A DNA stretch of 9,088 nucleotides. Origin: Chloroflexia bacterium. Its GTDB lineage: Bacteria > Chloroflexota > Chloroflexia > QHBQ01 > JADMIH01. Within the stretch, counting starts at the first letter, position 1, and each line of letters begins with the position of its first letter. The stretch covers positions 1 to 9,088 of the forward strand of contig JAICKM010000236.1 in NCBI GenBank assembly GCA_025927935.1. Direction: 5' to 3'. Positions 1-6,264 of this stretch are shown here, in pieces. The notes beneath the pieces were generated by a model, which was not told the DNA's origin, made no database searches, and saw only the letters and a program-made list of their open reading frames with translations. The position numbers and the translations under genes were made by a program.

Positions 1-103
1 CCTTCCTATTCCCTTATGGAATGCGAAGGAAGTATGATAGAGTGGTCCCAGGAAGTACCAGGCGCACCAGGACCTTGGTCCCGGTGCGGGGTAGTACTAT
101 CAT
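1..103. other. Cluster of inverted repeats at the left edge
   Basis: No gene is visible here, but the stretch is rich in potential stems. Positions 1-12 pair with 18-29 (10 of 12 positions, loop CTTAT). Positions 63-74 pair with 77-88 (11 of 12, an almost perfect dyad around TT), and this is flanked by AGTAC at 54-58 pairing with GTACT at 94-98. An alternative outer pairing is ATGATAG at 34-40 with CTATCAT at 97-103. There is no T-run after either stem, so a simple terminator is not indicated. It could be the structured end of a transcript, a REP-like element or a protein-binding dyad. The left part may continue beyond the window. Confidence 0.4.
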
Positions 104-330
104 CCTATACCTATTTCACTTATAAGTCAAGAGGCGGGACGGCTGGTTAAATCTTACTAATATGAAGGAATTAAGTGCATGAAGAATACTTAAAAGTTCA
201 CTGAGGGGCGAACCTGCGGCAGAGACGGGGTTCGTCACAGTATTCCTGTTTATGCTCGGCGAGGCGCGCGAAGAAGACAGCGCGTACATCGTTGTTCGGG
301 GGTTCTGCACTGCACATGGTCGTTCCCATG
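104..330. other. Non-coding stretch, no recognisable gene
   Basis: This part is less GC-rich than its surroundings. The reading frames that cross it give low-complexity Ser/Arg-rich translations with no ribosome binding site and no family resemblance. The only structure I see is a 6-bp stem CGAACC/GGTTCG around positions 209-234. Nothing else can be supported. Confidence 0.5.
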
Positions 331-347
331 GTGCCGGCATCCGGCAC
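331..347. other. Small perfect hairpin GTGCCGG-CAT-CCGGCAC
   Basis: GTGCCGG at 331-337 is followed by a three-base loop and its exact complement at 341-347. It lies just beyond the terminator candidate downstream of the surface-protein gene, read on the minus strand, and may be part of the same 3' end structure. Confidence 0.4.
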
Positions 348-359
348 GCCGGCATGAAT

Positions 360-384
360 GAGGCCGCCCTGACGGGGCGGCCTC
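360..384 (-). terminator. Probable terminator after the SLH surface-protein gene
   Basis: A perfect 10-bp stem, GAGGCCGCCC at 360-369 and GGGCGGCCTC at 375-384, encloses the five-base loop TGACG. On the minus strand it begins 26 bases after the stop codon of the surface-protein gene, the usual place for an intrinsic terminator. The T-tract is poor: ATTCATG on the minus strand and GTTGTTG on the plus strand. Termination could therefore be weak, or the hairpin could act mainly as a 3' end stabiliser. It could also work from the plus strand. Confidence 0.55.
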
Positions 385-410
385 GTTGTTGATCCTAGCC
401 GGGAGCGATC

Positions 411-3137
411 TTAAGGCTGGATCGGATTGCAATTCGGGAAGAAGGTGTTGGCGATGAACTTGCTGGTCTGGCCGCGCGTGACGCGCGCCCCTGGGCGGAA
501 GGTGTGATCACTATAGCCGCTCACCACCCCGTGGGCATAGACACGCTCGATGTAGAGCCAGAAAGTATCACTCGCCGGCACATCCGTGAAGGTTTGCCGG
601 GTAGCGGGTACCGCTTCATTGTAGCCGGCGGCGTTGCTCACGAACTTCGCCACCTGGCCGCGCGTCACGCTGTTGCCCGGTCGGAAGGTGTGATCACTGT
701 AGCCGCTCACCACGCTGTGCATAGCCGCGCGCTCGACGAAGATCCAGAAGGGACTATCAGTTGGCACGTCGACAAACGTCTGCCGGCCGGGCGGGATGCT
801 GTCGCCGTACCCGGCAGCGTTGCTCACAAACTTGGCGAGCTGGCCGCGGGTGACATCGGCACCGGGGCGGAAGGTGTTATCGCTGTAGCCGCCGACGATA
901 TCCCGGTGGACCAGGCAGCTGATGAACGGATAGAAGGGGCTGCCCGCAGGTACATCGGCGAAGGCGATCGCATAAGGCGTCGGCGTGGCCGACGGCGCGC
1001 AGGCATGTGTGCAGTAGTTGCCGTCGTTGCCGTGGGTATCGTCTAGCCTGCGCTCACCATAGGTTTGCCCGCCGGCAAAGGAGACGATCAAGTTGCCGTA
1101 GAAGGCGTCCGCCTGGTAGGCGCACGATGGGTTGTTCACCGTCAGGGTCAGGGTGCTGTTCGGCGGAATGACGGCCAGCGCATAGTCAAAGAGTTCCTGG
1201 TGCGCGATGGTCGCGTCGAACATCCGGTAGCTAGCCAGGCCGATCGGATAGCTGCAAGTAGTGGAGTGGTTGGTGAATACGGCCGATGTGGTGCCGGGGT
1301 GATCCGTAATCACCGCCGTAACTACACCAGGCGCCGGTGTCAGGGAGCAGCCAGGTCCCGGTGTGAAGGCTGGGGTCACGACGACCACAGGCGTCTCCGG
1401 CACACAAGTAGTCGTGGGTGTATTGGTCGGTCGAGTGGTCGGCGTGCGCGTCGGCGTGTTGCTGGGCGCAGTGGTCGGCGTGCGCGTCGGCGTGTTGCTA
1501 GGCGCGGTAGTCGGCGTGTGCGTCGGCGTGCGCGTTGGCGTATTGCTGGGCCGTGTCGTGGGCGTCTGCGATGGCGCGGCGCACGGCTCTTGCAGCCGGC
1601 AATTGCCGGGCGGCTGGCCTTCGCCGCTGCCGCCGTCACCTAAGGCGCCCCCGCTGATGTAACCGATAGCGTTCGCCAGGTCGCTGGGCAGTGTTTGCCC
1701 GTTGTGGTAGAGCGCATAAGCCTGGTCGATGATCTGGTTCACGGTCAGCCCATTGACCGAGCTACCGGCCAGGTGATAGACGCTGGTGCCCAGCAGCGGA
1801 TTGGCCGCCACATTGAGTTCGGCGGTCAGAATGGCCCGGCCGACCATATCGTGCCCGCAATTGGGCCGCAGCAGACATTGCGCCTGCGCGATGGTGATCG
1901 GCGCGAAGTCGGTCTGGTTCAAGAAGCTCTGGAACTGGGCATCGGTGTAGCCAGGATGTTGCTGCGCCCAGAAGCCGGGACTCTTGATGAACGAGCAAGG
2001 GTTCACGCTGCTGCACGGGGTGGCCGTGCTCGTCGGCGTATTCGTCGGCGTGTTGGTCGGGGTATTGGTCGGGGTTGGCGTATTGCTCGGCGTATTGGTC
2101 GGGGTTGGCGTATTGCTTGGCGTATTGGTCGCTGTATTGGTTGCGGTCGGCGTATTGCTCGGCGTATTGGTTGCCGTGGGTGTGTTGCTCGGCGTATTAG
2201 TTGTCGTGGGTGTGTTGCTCGGCGTATTAGTCGCCGTAGGTGTATTGCTTGGTGTATTGGTCGCTGTGGGTGTGTTGCTCGGCGTGTTCGTCGCCGTTGG
2301 CGTATTGCTTGGCGTGTCCGTGGCCGTGGGCGTGTTACTCGGCGTGTTCGTGGCCGTGGGCGTGTTACTCGGCGTATTGGTCGCCGTGGGCGTGTTGCTC
2401 GGCGTATTGGTCGCCGTGGGCGTGTTGCTCGGCGTGTTGGTGGGTGTGTTGGTCGCCGTCGCCGTGTGGGTTGGGGTGTTAGTGGGAGTATCGGTCGCTG
2501 TGTTCGTCGGCGTCTGCGTGGGTGTGTTGGTAGACGTGCTGGTAGCTGTTACCGGCGGAGAGGTCGGCGTATTCGTGGCATTCTCGTTGAACGATGGGCC
2601 ACAGGCATGGGTTGTCTGCGCAGCACCCGTGACTTGCACGAAGTTTTTCTCGCCATGGTTTCCATTGGGGTTCGGCGGCACCCCGCCAACCACGTCATAG
2701 CTAATACTGACCGGTTGCGTAACGTCCGTTACAGTAAATGTGGGGCAGTTAGCGGTGTTGAATGTAACTGTATTAGAGTTCGTACTGGTAAATGTGCAAT
2801 TGGTGCAGGTGAAAGTGATGGTGGTATTTGCTAGCCGGTCGGCGCCGGGGCAGCCGCCCGCCACGCTTGTGAAGTAGTCGCAGACGGTGAATACGGTGCT
2901 GCTGGTCGCACCCGCGTCTGCACAGTAGGTAATCGTGCCGGTGCTGAAACCGGGAGCATTGCCCGTTTTGTTAACAGTATTCGACGAACAGGCAAGTGGC
3001 GCCGCTGGTGCGCCGGCGGAGTCGTTCTGAGCCAGCACGCGGCTGTTGCCCATGAGCACTCCACCGACCAGCAGGAGGGCAAGTAACGTCAGTACGGCGA
3101 AGACCCCACGGATATAACGATCACTTAAGGTGCTCAT
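411..3137 (-). CDS. Secreted surface protein with NTPT arrays and three SLH repeats
   Basis: This 908-residue protein is probably exported and held at the cell surface. Residues 1-36 form a signal peptide: an Arg-containing start, a Leu/Val-rich core and a probable cleavage after RVLA. Residues ~37-185 are a Cys- and Thr-rich domain with a beta-sandwich look. Residues ~188-374 are a Thr/Pro/Asn array. Residues ~381-500 are a globular domain with [12 protein letters not shown] and [12 protein letters not shown]. Residues ~524-577 are a second Thr/Pro array with Arg. Residues ~597-712 are another beta-type domain. Three SLH repeats start at about 726, 788 and 850; each begins FxDVP and contains GYSDxTFRPG and VTRGQ. 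SLH repeats normally bind cell-envelope polymers. I chose the start at 3137 because AGGAAGG lies 9 bases upstream and the signal peptide then begins normally. In-frame ATGs at 3194 and 3185 also exist, with AGGGAGG nearby, and would add 19 or 16 residues. The ligand and biological role are unknown. Confidence 0.88.
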   Translation of the reverse strand: MSTLSDRYIRGVFAVLTLLALLLVGGVLMGNSRVLAQNDSAGAPAAPLACSSNTVNKTGNAPGFSTGTITYCADAGATSSTVFTVCDYFTSVAGGCPGADRLANTTITFTCTNCTFTSTNSNTVTFNTANCPTFTVTDVTQPVSISYDVVGGVPPNPNGNHGEKNFVQVTGAAQTTHACGPSFNENATNTPTSPPVTATSTSTNTPTQTPTNTATDTPTNTPTHTATATNTPTNTPSNTPTATNTPSNTPTATNTPSNTPTATNTPSNTPTATDTPSNTPTATNTPSNTPTATNTPSNTPTATNTPSNTPTTTNTPSNTPTATNTPSNTPTATNTATNTPSNTPTPTNTPSNTPTPTNTPTNTPTNTPTSTATPCSSVNPCSFIKSPGFWAQQHPGYTDAQFQSFLNQTDFAPITIAQAQCLLRPNCGHDMVGRAILTAELNVAANPLLGTSVYHLAGSSVNGLTVNQIIDQAYALYHNGQTLPSDLANAIGYISGGALGDGGSGEGQPPGNCRLQEPCAAPSQTPTTRPSNTPTRTPTHTPTTAPSNTPTRTPTTAPSNTPTRTPTTRPTNTPTTTCVPETPVVVVTPAFTPGPGCSLTPAPGVVTAVITDHPGTTSAVFTNHSTTCSYPIGLASYRMFDATIAHQELFDYALAVIPPNSTLTLTVNNPSCAYQADAFYGNLIVSFAGGQTYGERRLDDTHGNDGNYCTHACAPSATPTPYAIAFADVPAGSPFYPFISCLVHRDIVGGYSDNTFRPGADVTRGQLAKFVSNAAGYGDSIPPGRQTFVDVPTDSPFWIFVERAAMHSVVSGYSDHTFRPGNSVTRGQVAKFVSNAAGYNEAVPATRQTFTDVPASDTFWLYIERVYAHGVVSGYSDHTFRPGARVTRGQTSKFIANTFFPNCNPIQP
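1407..1568 (-). repeat. Second Thr/Pro array, 12-residue units
   Basis: This part encodes about 54 residues made of near-identical 36-bp units whose translation is [12 protein letters not shown]. Unlike the longer array it carries regularly placed arginines (TRTP, TTRP). It forms a linker between the central globular domain and the last beta-type domain of the surface protein. Such segments are usually extended and can be O-glycosylated. Glycosylation is inferred from composition only. Confidence 0.8.
2016..2576 (-). repeat. Main NTPT array of the surface protein
   Basis: About 187 codons are built almost only from Thr, Pro, Asn, Ser and Ala. The central section at 2145-2444 is ten head-to-tail 30-bp units, each translating as [10 protein letters not shown], where x is mostly Ala with one Pro and one Thr; one unit has Asp for Asn. 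The flanks are less regular. Units differ at synonymous positions, so they are not fresh identical duplications. Unit length is a multiple of three, so gain or loss of units would keep the frame. The expected role is a stiff, possibly glycosylated stalk. Confidence 0.85.
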
Positions 3138-3146
3138 CCCGCAGTT

Positions 3147-3153
3147 CCTTCCT
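3147..3153 (-). promoter_or_regulatory. Ribosome binding site that favours the 3137 start
   Basis: On the minus strand AGGAAGG lies 9 bases before the ATG at 3137-3135. This decides for a protein beginning [11 protein letters not shown], which gives a standard signal peptide. A competing AGGGAGG lies directly before the ATG at 3194 and 9 bases before the ATG at 3185, so use of that start cannot be excluded. Confidence 0.6.
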
Positions 3154-3544
3154 ATGACAGGTGACAGGCGAACGCACACAACCATTCGCTGCATCCTCCC
3201 TATGCAGCGCTCGGTTTGGTTGAGTCAGGACTGGTTTAGCCCGTTAATAGCCTAGCCAACAATGTCTATGTGGGAATCCGTGAGTTCGCGCTGTCCTACG
3301 TGTCCGGTGCTGTTTCCGACAGCACATCGTTCGCGCCCCCAAGAGATGGTCTTAGCGGCACATATCGATGCCGCTAGTGGTCCCAGATATAAGAGGAGCC
3401 GAATATGGGCATCTCCTGCGCGCCTTCAGGGATGCGCCGTGGGGTGAAGGCTAGCTGCCTTTGCTGAATGGCGTGCTAGCATCAAGAGGATGTTGGAAAG
3501 TAGCAGACAGACCAAGATCTCAGCCTGGTGCCACTCATAACATA

Positions 3545-3573
3545 ATCCTATATCTTTTCTGAAGATCTGTCAA
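3545..3573 (-). promoter_or_regulatory. Possible promoter for the SLH surface-protein gene
   Basis: On the minus strand a consensus -35 box TTGACA (3573-3568) is followed after 17 bases by TAGGAT (3550-3545), a 4-of-6 match to the -10 consensus. The sequence further upstream on this strand is AT-rich, as in UP elements. Transcription would start near 3538, giving a leader of about 400 bases before the start codon at 3137, which is long. A nearer, weaker promoter may be used instead. Confidence 0.35.
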
Positions 3574-3660
3574 TAGAGAAGATATTTGTCAATTATTCCT
3601 AAAATATAAGAACAAGAACTAATAGCTGTAATTTGAAATTATGTGCATGAACGAATATGT

Positions 3661-3690
3661 AAAAGGGGGCACGAGGGTAAATCGTGCCCC
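3661..3690 (-). terminator. Intrinsic terminator of the acyl-CoA dehydrogenase gene
   Basis: GGGGCACGA at 3666-3674 and TCGTGCCCC at 3682-3690 form a perfect 9-bp stem with a seven-base loop. On the minus strand it is followed by C and then TTTT (3664-3661). The hairpin begins about 40 bases after the dehydrogenase stop codon, in the correct orientation. Confidence 0.75.
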
Positions 3691-3714
3691 TGATACGAAG
3701 CGATTGTTATATAT

Positions 3715-3733
3715 AGTATCGCAGAGCGATACT
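3715..3733 (-). other. Hairpin overlapping the dehydrogenase stop codon
   Basis: AGTATCGC at 3715-3722 and GCGATACT at 3726-3733 form a perfect 8-bp stem around a three-base loop. The stop codon TAG (3734-3732) lies inside the stem. The bases after it on the minus strand are ATATATAACA, not a T-run, so this is not a normal terminator. It could stabilise the 3' end or affect ribosome release ahead of the real terminator. Confidence 0.45.
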
Positions 3734-4970
3734 ACGCCGGGAAGCGGAGAGCGCTGACCGGGTCGGCAACGTTCTTGCGCTCGAAGCCGGGCGCGGTGGG
3801 TGGCGGGCAGCGATAGGGGAACTGCTCGCGGTAGCCGAGTGCGTACTCACCCTGCATGACCGTGTGGATCTCGCGCGTGCCCTCGTAAATCACCGCGCCG
3901 CGGCTGTTGCGCAGGTAGCGCTCCACGGGATACTCGTTGGAGTAGCCGTAGGCGCCATGGACTTCGATGGCGTCGTTGGCGCTCTCGAAGGCGACGTTGC
4001 AGGCGTGCCACTTGGCGATGCTCGTCTCGCGCGTGGTGTACATGCCGTAGTTTTTCATCCAGCCGACGCGGTAGCAGAGCAGGCGGCTGGTCTCGATGCC
4101 CAGCACCATCTTGGCGAGCATCTGCTGGACCAACTGGAAGCGGCCGATCTCGCGCCCAAAGGCGTTGCGCTCGTGGCAATACTTCTGGCTGGCGTCGAGG
4201 CACGCCTGGGCCAGGCCCACGGCGCCGGTCGCCACGGTGAAGCGGCCCCAGTCGAGCGCACTCATGGCGATCTGGAATCCTTCGCCTTCTTCGCCGACGC
4301 GGTTCGCGGCAGGCACAGGCACGTTGTTGAAAATGAGTTCGCCGGTGTTGCCCGCGCGCACGCCCAGCTTGCCGTGGATCGTGCCGGTGGTGAAGCCTTC
4401 CATGCCGCGCTCCAGGATGAAGGCGCTGAGGCCGTGATGCTTCTTGCTCTTGTCGGTGCTGGCGACGACCAGGAAGTGGTCGGCCACGTCGGCCAGCGAG
4501 ATCCAGAGCTTGCTGCCGTTGAGCACATAGGTGTCGCCCTGGCGCGTGGCGGTCGTCTGGATATTGCCCACATCAGACCCGGCGCCCGGCTCAGTCAGGC
4601 CAAAGGTGGCGAGCTTTTCGCCGCGCGCCTGGGGCTTCAGATACTTCTCTTTCTGCTCCTCGTTGCCCCACTGCAACAGGCTGAGGCTGTTCAGCCCGAC
4701 ATGCACGCTCTGCAACACGCGGAAGGCGGTCTCGGCGCGCTCGATTTCCTCGCAGATCAGGCCGAAGCTGATATAATCGAGTCCGGCGCCGCCGTACTCT
4801 TCGGGGATCGGGCCGCCGAGCAGGCCCAACTCGCCCATGCGCTTGATGACATCCCAGTTAATGGTCTGATTGGCGTCATGCTCGCGGGCGAAAGGCACAA
4901 TCTCTTTCTGCGCGAAGTCATACGTCATCTTCTGGACTGACCGGTTTTCCTCGGTCAACAAGAAATCCAT
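3732..4970 (-). CDS. Acyl-CoA dehydrogenase
   Basis: This FAD-dependent enzyme oxidises the alpha-beta bond of an acyl-CoA thioester and passes electrons to an electron-transfer flavoprotein; it is cytosolic. The 412 residues match the usual family length of about 380-410. An all-helical N-terminal domain is followed by the first signature LTEPGAGSD at residues 125-133, which contacts flavin and substrate, and the beta-domain motif LNGSKLWIS. The C-terminal helical domain carries the second signature EVHGAYGYSNEYPVERYLRN from about residue 336. Glu363 in IYEGTREI is at the position of the catalytic base. The start at 4970 is chosen because AAAGGAG stands 6 bases upstream and the protein then begins MDFLLTEENRSV, typical for the family. 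The spacing and the GKLGVRAGNTGE segment recall glutaryl-CoA and related dehydrogenases, but the substrate cannot be assigned. It is transcribed divergently from a MerR-type regulator. Confidence 0.93.
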   Translation of the reverse strand: MDFLLTEENRSVQKMTYDFAQKEIVPFAREHDANQTINWDVIKRMGELGLLGGPIPEEYGGAGLDYISFGLICEEIERAETAFRVLQSVHVGLNSLSLLQWGNEEQKEKYLKPQARGEKLATFGLTEPGAGSDVGNIQTTATRQGDTYVLNGSKLWISLADVADHFLVVASTDKSKKHHGLSAFILERGMEGFTTGTIHGKLGVRAGNTGELIFNNVPVPAANRVGEEGEGFQIAMSALDWGRFTVATGAVGLAQACLDASQKYCHERNAFGREIGRFQLVQQMLAKMVLGIETSRLLCYRVGWMKNYGMYTTRETSIAKWHACNVAFESANDAIEVHGAYGYSNEYPVERYLRNSRGAVIYEGTREIHTVMQGEYALGYREQFPYRCPPPTAPGFERKNVADPVSALRFPA

Positions 4971-4976
4971 CGAACA

Positions 4977-4983
4977 CTCCTTT
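4977..4983 (-). promoter_or_regulatory. Ribosome binding site of the dehydrogenase
   Basis: AAAGGAG on the minus strand, 6 bases before the ATG at 4970-4968, is a strong Shine-Dalgarno sequence. It rules in favour of this start over an upstream in-frame ATG at 5021, which has no comparable site and would add 17 residues that do not fit the family N-terminus. Confidence 0.8.
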
Positions 4984-5042
4984 GTGTCGCAGTCCGGGGG
5001 AATGCGGATCGTTTGGACCAATAAATCCCTGCCCAGGAGAGG

Positions 5043-5062
5043 CCCGCCGGAAAGCCGGCAGG
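5043..5062 (-). other. Hairpin in the dehydrogenase 5' leader
   Basis: On the minus strand CCTGCCGG and CCGGCGGG pair over 8 positions (one is a U-G pair) around the tetraloop CTTT. It lies inside the predicted leader, between the transcription start near 5082 and the start codon at 4970. No run of T follows, so attenuation is not evident. It may only stabilise the leader. Confidence 0.35.
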
Positions 5063-5088
5063 CGCGCGGCGCAGGGCTGCACGGTAGC

Positions 5089-5118
5089 AGTATACGCGGC
5101 GGCTCGCGGGGGTGTCAA
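5089..5118 (-). promoter_or_regulatory. Promoter of the acyl-CoA dehydrogenase gene
   Basis: On the minus strand a perfect -35 box TTGACA (5118-5113) and a -10 box TATACT (5094-5089, 5 of 6) are separated by 18 bases. Transcription would start near 5082, about 110 bases before the start codon. It is the best sigma-70-type promoter in the window and lies back to back with the regulator's promoter. Confidence 0.65.
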
Positions 5119-5125
5119 GACTCGC

Positions 5126-5146
5126 GGCGGGCGATAATCGCCGGCC
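5126..5146. promoter_or_regulatory. Imperfect palindrome midway between the divergent promoters
   Basis: GCGAT at 5131-5135 and ATCGC at 5137-5141 form a dyad centred on position 5136. It extends outward with matching bases at 5130/5142 and at 5126-5128/5144-5146 and one mismatch at 5129/5143. The centre is the exact midpoint between the minus-strand -35 (ending 5118) and the plus-strand -35 (beginning 5154). This position suits a regulator acting on both promoters. Binding by the neighbouring MerR protein is inferred from location only. Confidence 0.4.
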
Positions 5147-5153
5147 CTACCTC

Positions 5154-5184
5154 TTGACTCTCCGGTTACAGGAGGTTGTATCCT
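5154..5184 (+). promoter_or_regulatory. MerR-type promoter-operator of the regulator gene
   Basis: The -35 box TTGACT (5154-5159) and the -10 box TATCCT (5179-5184) are 19 bases apart. This overlong spacer is the hallmark of promoters that MerR-family proteins activate by distorting DNA. Inside the spacer CTCC (5160-5163) and GGAG (5171-5174) form a split dyad, and the arrangement TTGACTCTCC plus AGGAGG resembles operators of multidrug-sensing MerR proteins such as BmrR. Transcription would start near 5191, which rules out a GTG at 5189 as the regulator's start codon and points to autoregulation. Confidence 0.7.
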
Positions 5185-5242
5185 AGAGGTGGAGGGCCTT
5201 CCACGCAGATCATGTAACATGAAGAGAAATAGCGAGACGACC

Positions 5243-6061
5243 ATGCTCAAGATCGGCGACTTCGCGAAGGTGAGCCGGGTGTCGGTGAAAGGGCTGCGCT
5301 ACTACGACGAGATCGGGCTGCTGAAGCCGGCGCAGATCGACCGCTATACCGGCTACCGGTACTACACGCTGGAGCAATTACCCCGGCTGCACCGCATCCT
5401 GGCGCTCAAGGACCTGGGTCTGTCGCTGGAGCAAATCGCCCGGCTACTGAACCAGGACCTGCCGGCGGACCAGATCCGGGGGATGCTCCTGTTGAAGCGC
5501 GCGGAGCTGGAAGAGCTGGTCGCCGGCGCCCAACGGCAGCTTGCGCAGGTGGAAGCGCGGCTGCGCCAGATCGAACAGGAGAATACCATGCCTGACTATG
5601 AAGTGGTGCTGAAGAAGGTCGCGCCGATCCGGGTGGCCGGCGTGCGCGACGTGATCTCCGATGAGAGCCAGGTGAACGCAACCTTCAACCGGCTCTTTGA
5701 CGAAGTGGCAACGTATATGGCGCAGCATGGGGCCAAGATTGGTGGGCCGGGCATCGCGCTCTGGCACGACCGGCCCGACCAGAACCCGACCGTGGCCGCC
5801 ACCTTCCCCACCAGCAACTCGCTGCCCGACGGCGACCGCGTGCATGTGCATGAGTTGCCCGGCGTCGAGACGATGGCATGTGTCGTCCATCACGGCGGCT
5901 TCGACAGCCTCGGCCCGGCCTACAATGCCTTACTGGGTTGGATCCAGGCCAACGGCTATCGCTACGACGGCCCTAGCCGCGAGGTCTACCTGCAATACGA
6001 GCGCAACGGCGATCCCGCGGCCTATGTGACCGAGATCCAGGTCCCGGTGGCGAAGGCGTAA
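5243..6061 (+). CDS. MerR-family regulator with GyrI-like ligand-binding domain
   Basis: This is a one-component transcription regulator, probably a dimer that senses a small molecule. In the 272-residue form, residues 1-70 are the MerR winged helix-turn-helix (KIGDFAKVSRVS, GLRYYDEIGLLKP, TGYRYY). Residues ~75-113 are a Glu/Arg/Leu-rich coiled-coil dimerisation helix. Residues ~117-272 are a GyrI/BmrR-C type effector domain. Glu247 in SREVYL is at the position of the conserved acidic residue that contacts cationic ligands in BmrR-like proteins. The start is uncertain. ATG 5243 gives the normal family N-terminus MLKIGDFAK; ATG 5219 would add eight residues. Neither has a clear Shine-Dalgarno sequence, although GGAGGG stands at 5191. 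The gene has a MerR-style promoter and is divergent from the acyl-CoA dehydrogenase, so it probably controls itself and possibly that enzyme. The ligand is unknown. Confidence 0.9.
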   Translation: MLKIGDFAKVSRVSVKGLRYYDEIGLLKPAQIDRYTGYRYYTLEQLPRLHRILALKDLGLSLEQIARLLNQDLPADQIRGMLLLKRAELEELVAGAQRQLAQVEARLRQIEQENTMPDYEVVLKKVAPIRVAGVRDVISDESQVNATFNRLFDEVATYMAQHGAKIGGPGIALWHDRPDQNPTVAATFPTSNSLPDGDRVHVHELPGVETMACVVHHGGFDSLGPAYNALLGWIQANGYRYDGPSREVYLQYERNGDPAAYVTEIQVPVAKA

Positions 6062-6080
6062 GCGCGCCCTTGCCTCAACG

Positions 6081-6116
6081 CGCGGCCCCGGCGATCATAG
6101 CATCGCCGGGGCCGCG
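6081..6116 (+). terminator. Strong hairpin after the MerR-family gene
   Basis: A perfect 15-bp GC-rich stem (6081-6095 with 6102-6116) with a six-base loop begins 19 bases after the stop codon at 6061. It is the most stable stem seen in the window. It is followed by TCTCCATCC, not a T-run, so it is either an atypical terminator of the sort common in GC-rich genomes or a 3' end barrier. It separates the regulator from the Hsp70-like gene. Confidence 0.6.
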
Positions 6117-6158
6117 TCTCCATCCTGCGGCGGAGCGCCAAGATCCGCCCTGGGCCGG

Positions 6159-6187
6159 TTGATCGCCGGGCCGCCGGGTGGTATCAT
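6159..6187 (+). promoter_or_regulatory. Probable promoter of the Hsp70-like gene
   Basis: TTGATC (6159-6164, 4 of 6 to the -35 consensus) and TATCAT (6182-6187, 5 of 6 to the -10 consensus) are separated by 17 bases. Transcription would start near 6194, about 85 bases before the ATG at 6279. The gene thus appears to be its own transcription unit. I saw no CIRCE-type heat-shock operator in the leader. Confidence 0.5.
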
Positions 6188-6264
6188 CTTTCGGCTAATC
6201 ACTCGCCGGGATCGGCGCCTCTGCCCCGCCAGGTTGCCGGTCGATCGGGGTTTACACCCCGCAT

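Larger units (their letters stand above)
3138..3660. other. Structured, partly AT-rich intergenic region upstream of the SLH gene
   Basis: I see no gene here on either strand; a plus-strand frame at 3262-3447 has no ribosome binding site or family resemblance. The region holds several inverted repeats. GTGCTGT at 3307-3313 pairs with ACAGCAC at 3319-3325. TAGCGGCA at 3353-3360 pairs with TGCCGCTA at 3369-3376. CCTTCA at 3423-3428 pairs with TGAAGG at 3445-3450, and GCTAGC at 3450-3455 with GCTAGC at 3475-3480. Positions about 3540-3660 are strikingly AT-rich for this genome and include a near-palindrome (3550-3560 with 3575-3585) and a direct repeat of GAAGAT plus TGTCAAT. It could be a long 5' leader and control region for the surface-protein gene. 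Confidence 0.5.

Noticed and set aside
118..127. Palindrome ACTTATAAGT
   Set aside because: Ten bases is short enough to be chance in an AT-rich patch, and no partner elements were found.
116..355. Minus-strand frame of 79 codons
   Set aside because: No ribosome binding site, no recognisable motif, and it crosses the hairpin at 331-347.
2145..2444. 30-bp tandem repeats as a CRISPR array
   Set aside because: The units are directly adjacent with no unique spacers, and they encode an in-frame protein repeat.
1984..2700. Plus-strand frame of 238 codons with a VGVLVGV-type hydrophobic repeat
   Set aside because: It is the exact reverse complement of the NTPT array and has no ribosome binding site; the signal peptide, SLH repeats and conserved domains are on the minus strand.
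1695..2834. Plus-strand frame of 379 codons, Arg/Gly-rich
   Set aside because: It is another frame opposite the same repeat array, with low-complexity translation; an artefact of repeat composition.
3262..3447. Plus-strand frame of 61 codons
   Set aside because: No Shine-Dalgarno sequence, no family features, and it spans two hairpins of the intergenic region.
3864..4940. Long plus-strand frame opposite the acyl-CoA dehydrogenase
   Set aside because: It arises from GC-rich codon bias; the minus strand carries both family signatures, the catalytic Glu and a strong ribosome binding site.
5189..5242. GTG at 5189 as start of the MerR-family regulator
   Set aside because: It lies between the predicted -10 box and the transcription start, and the extra residues do not fit the family N-terminus.
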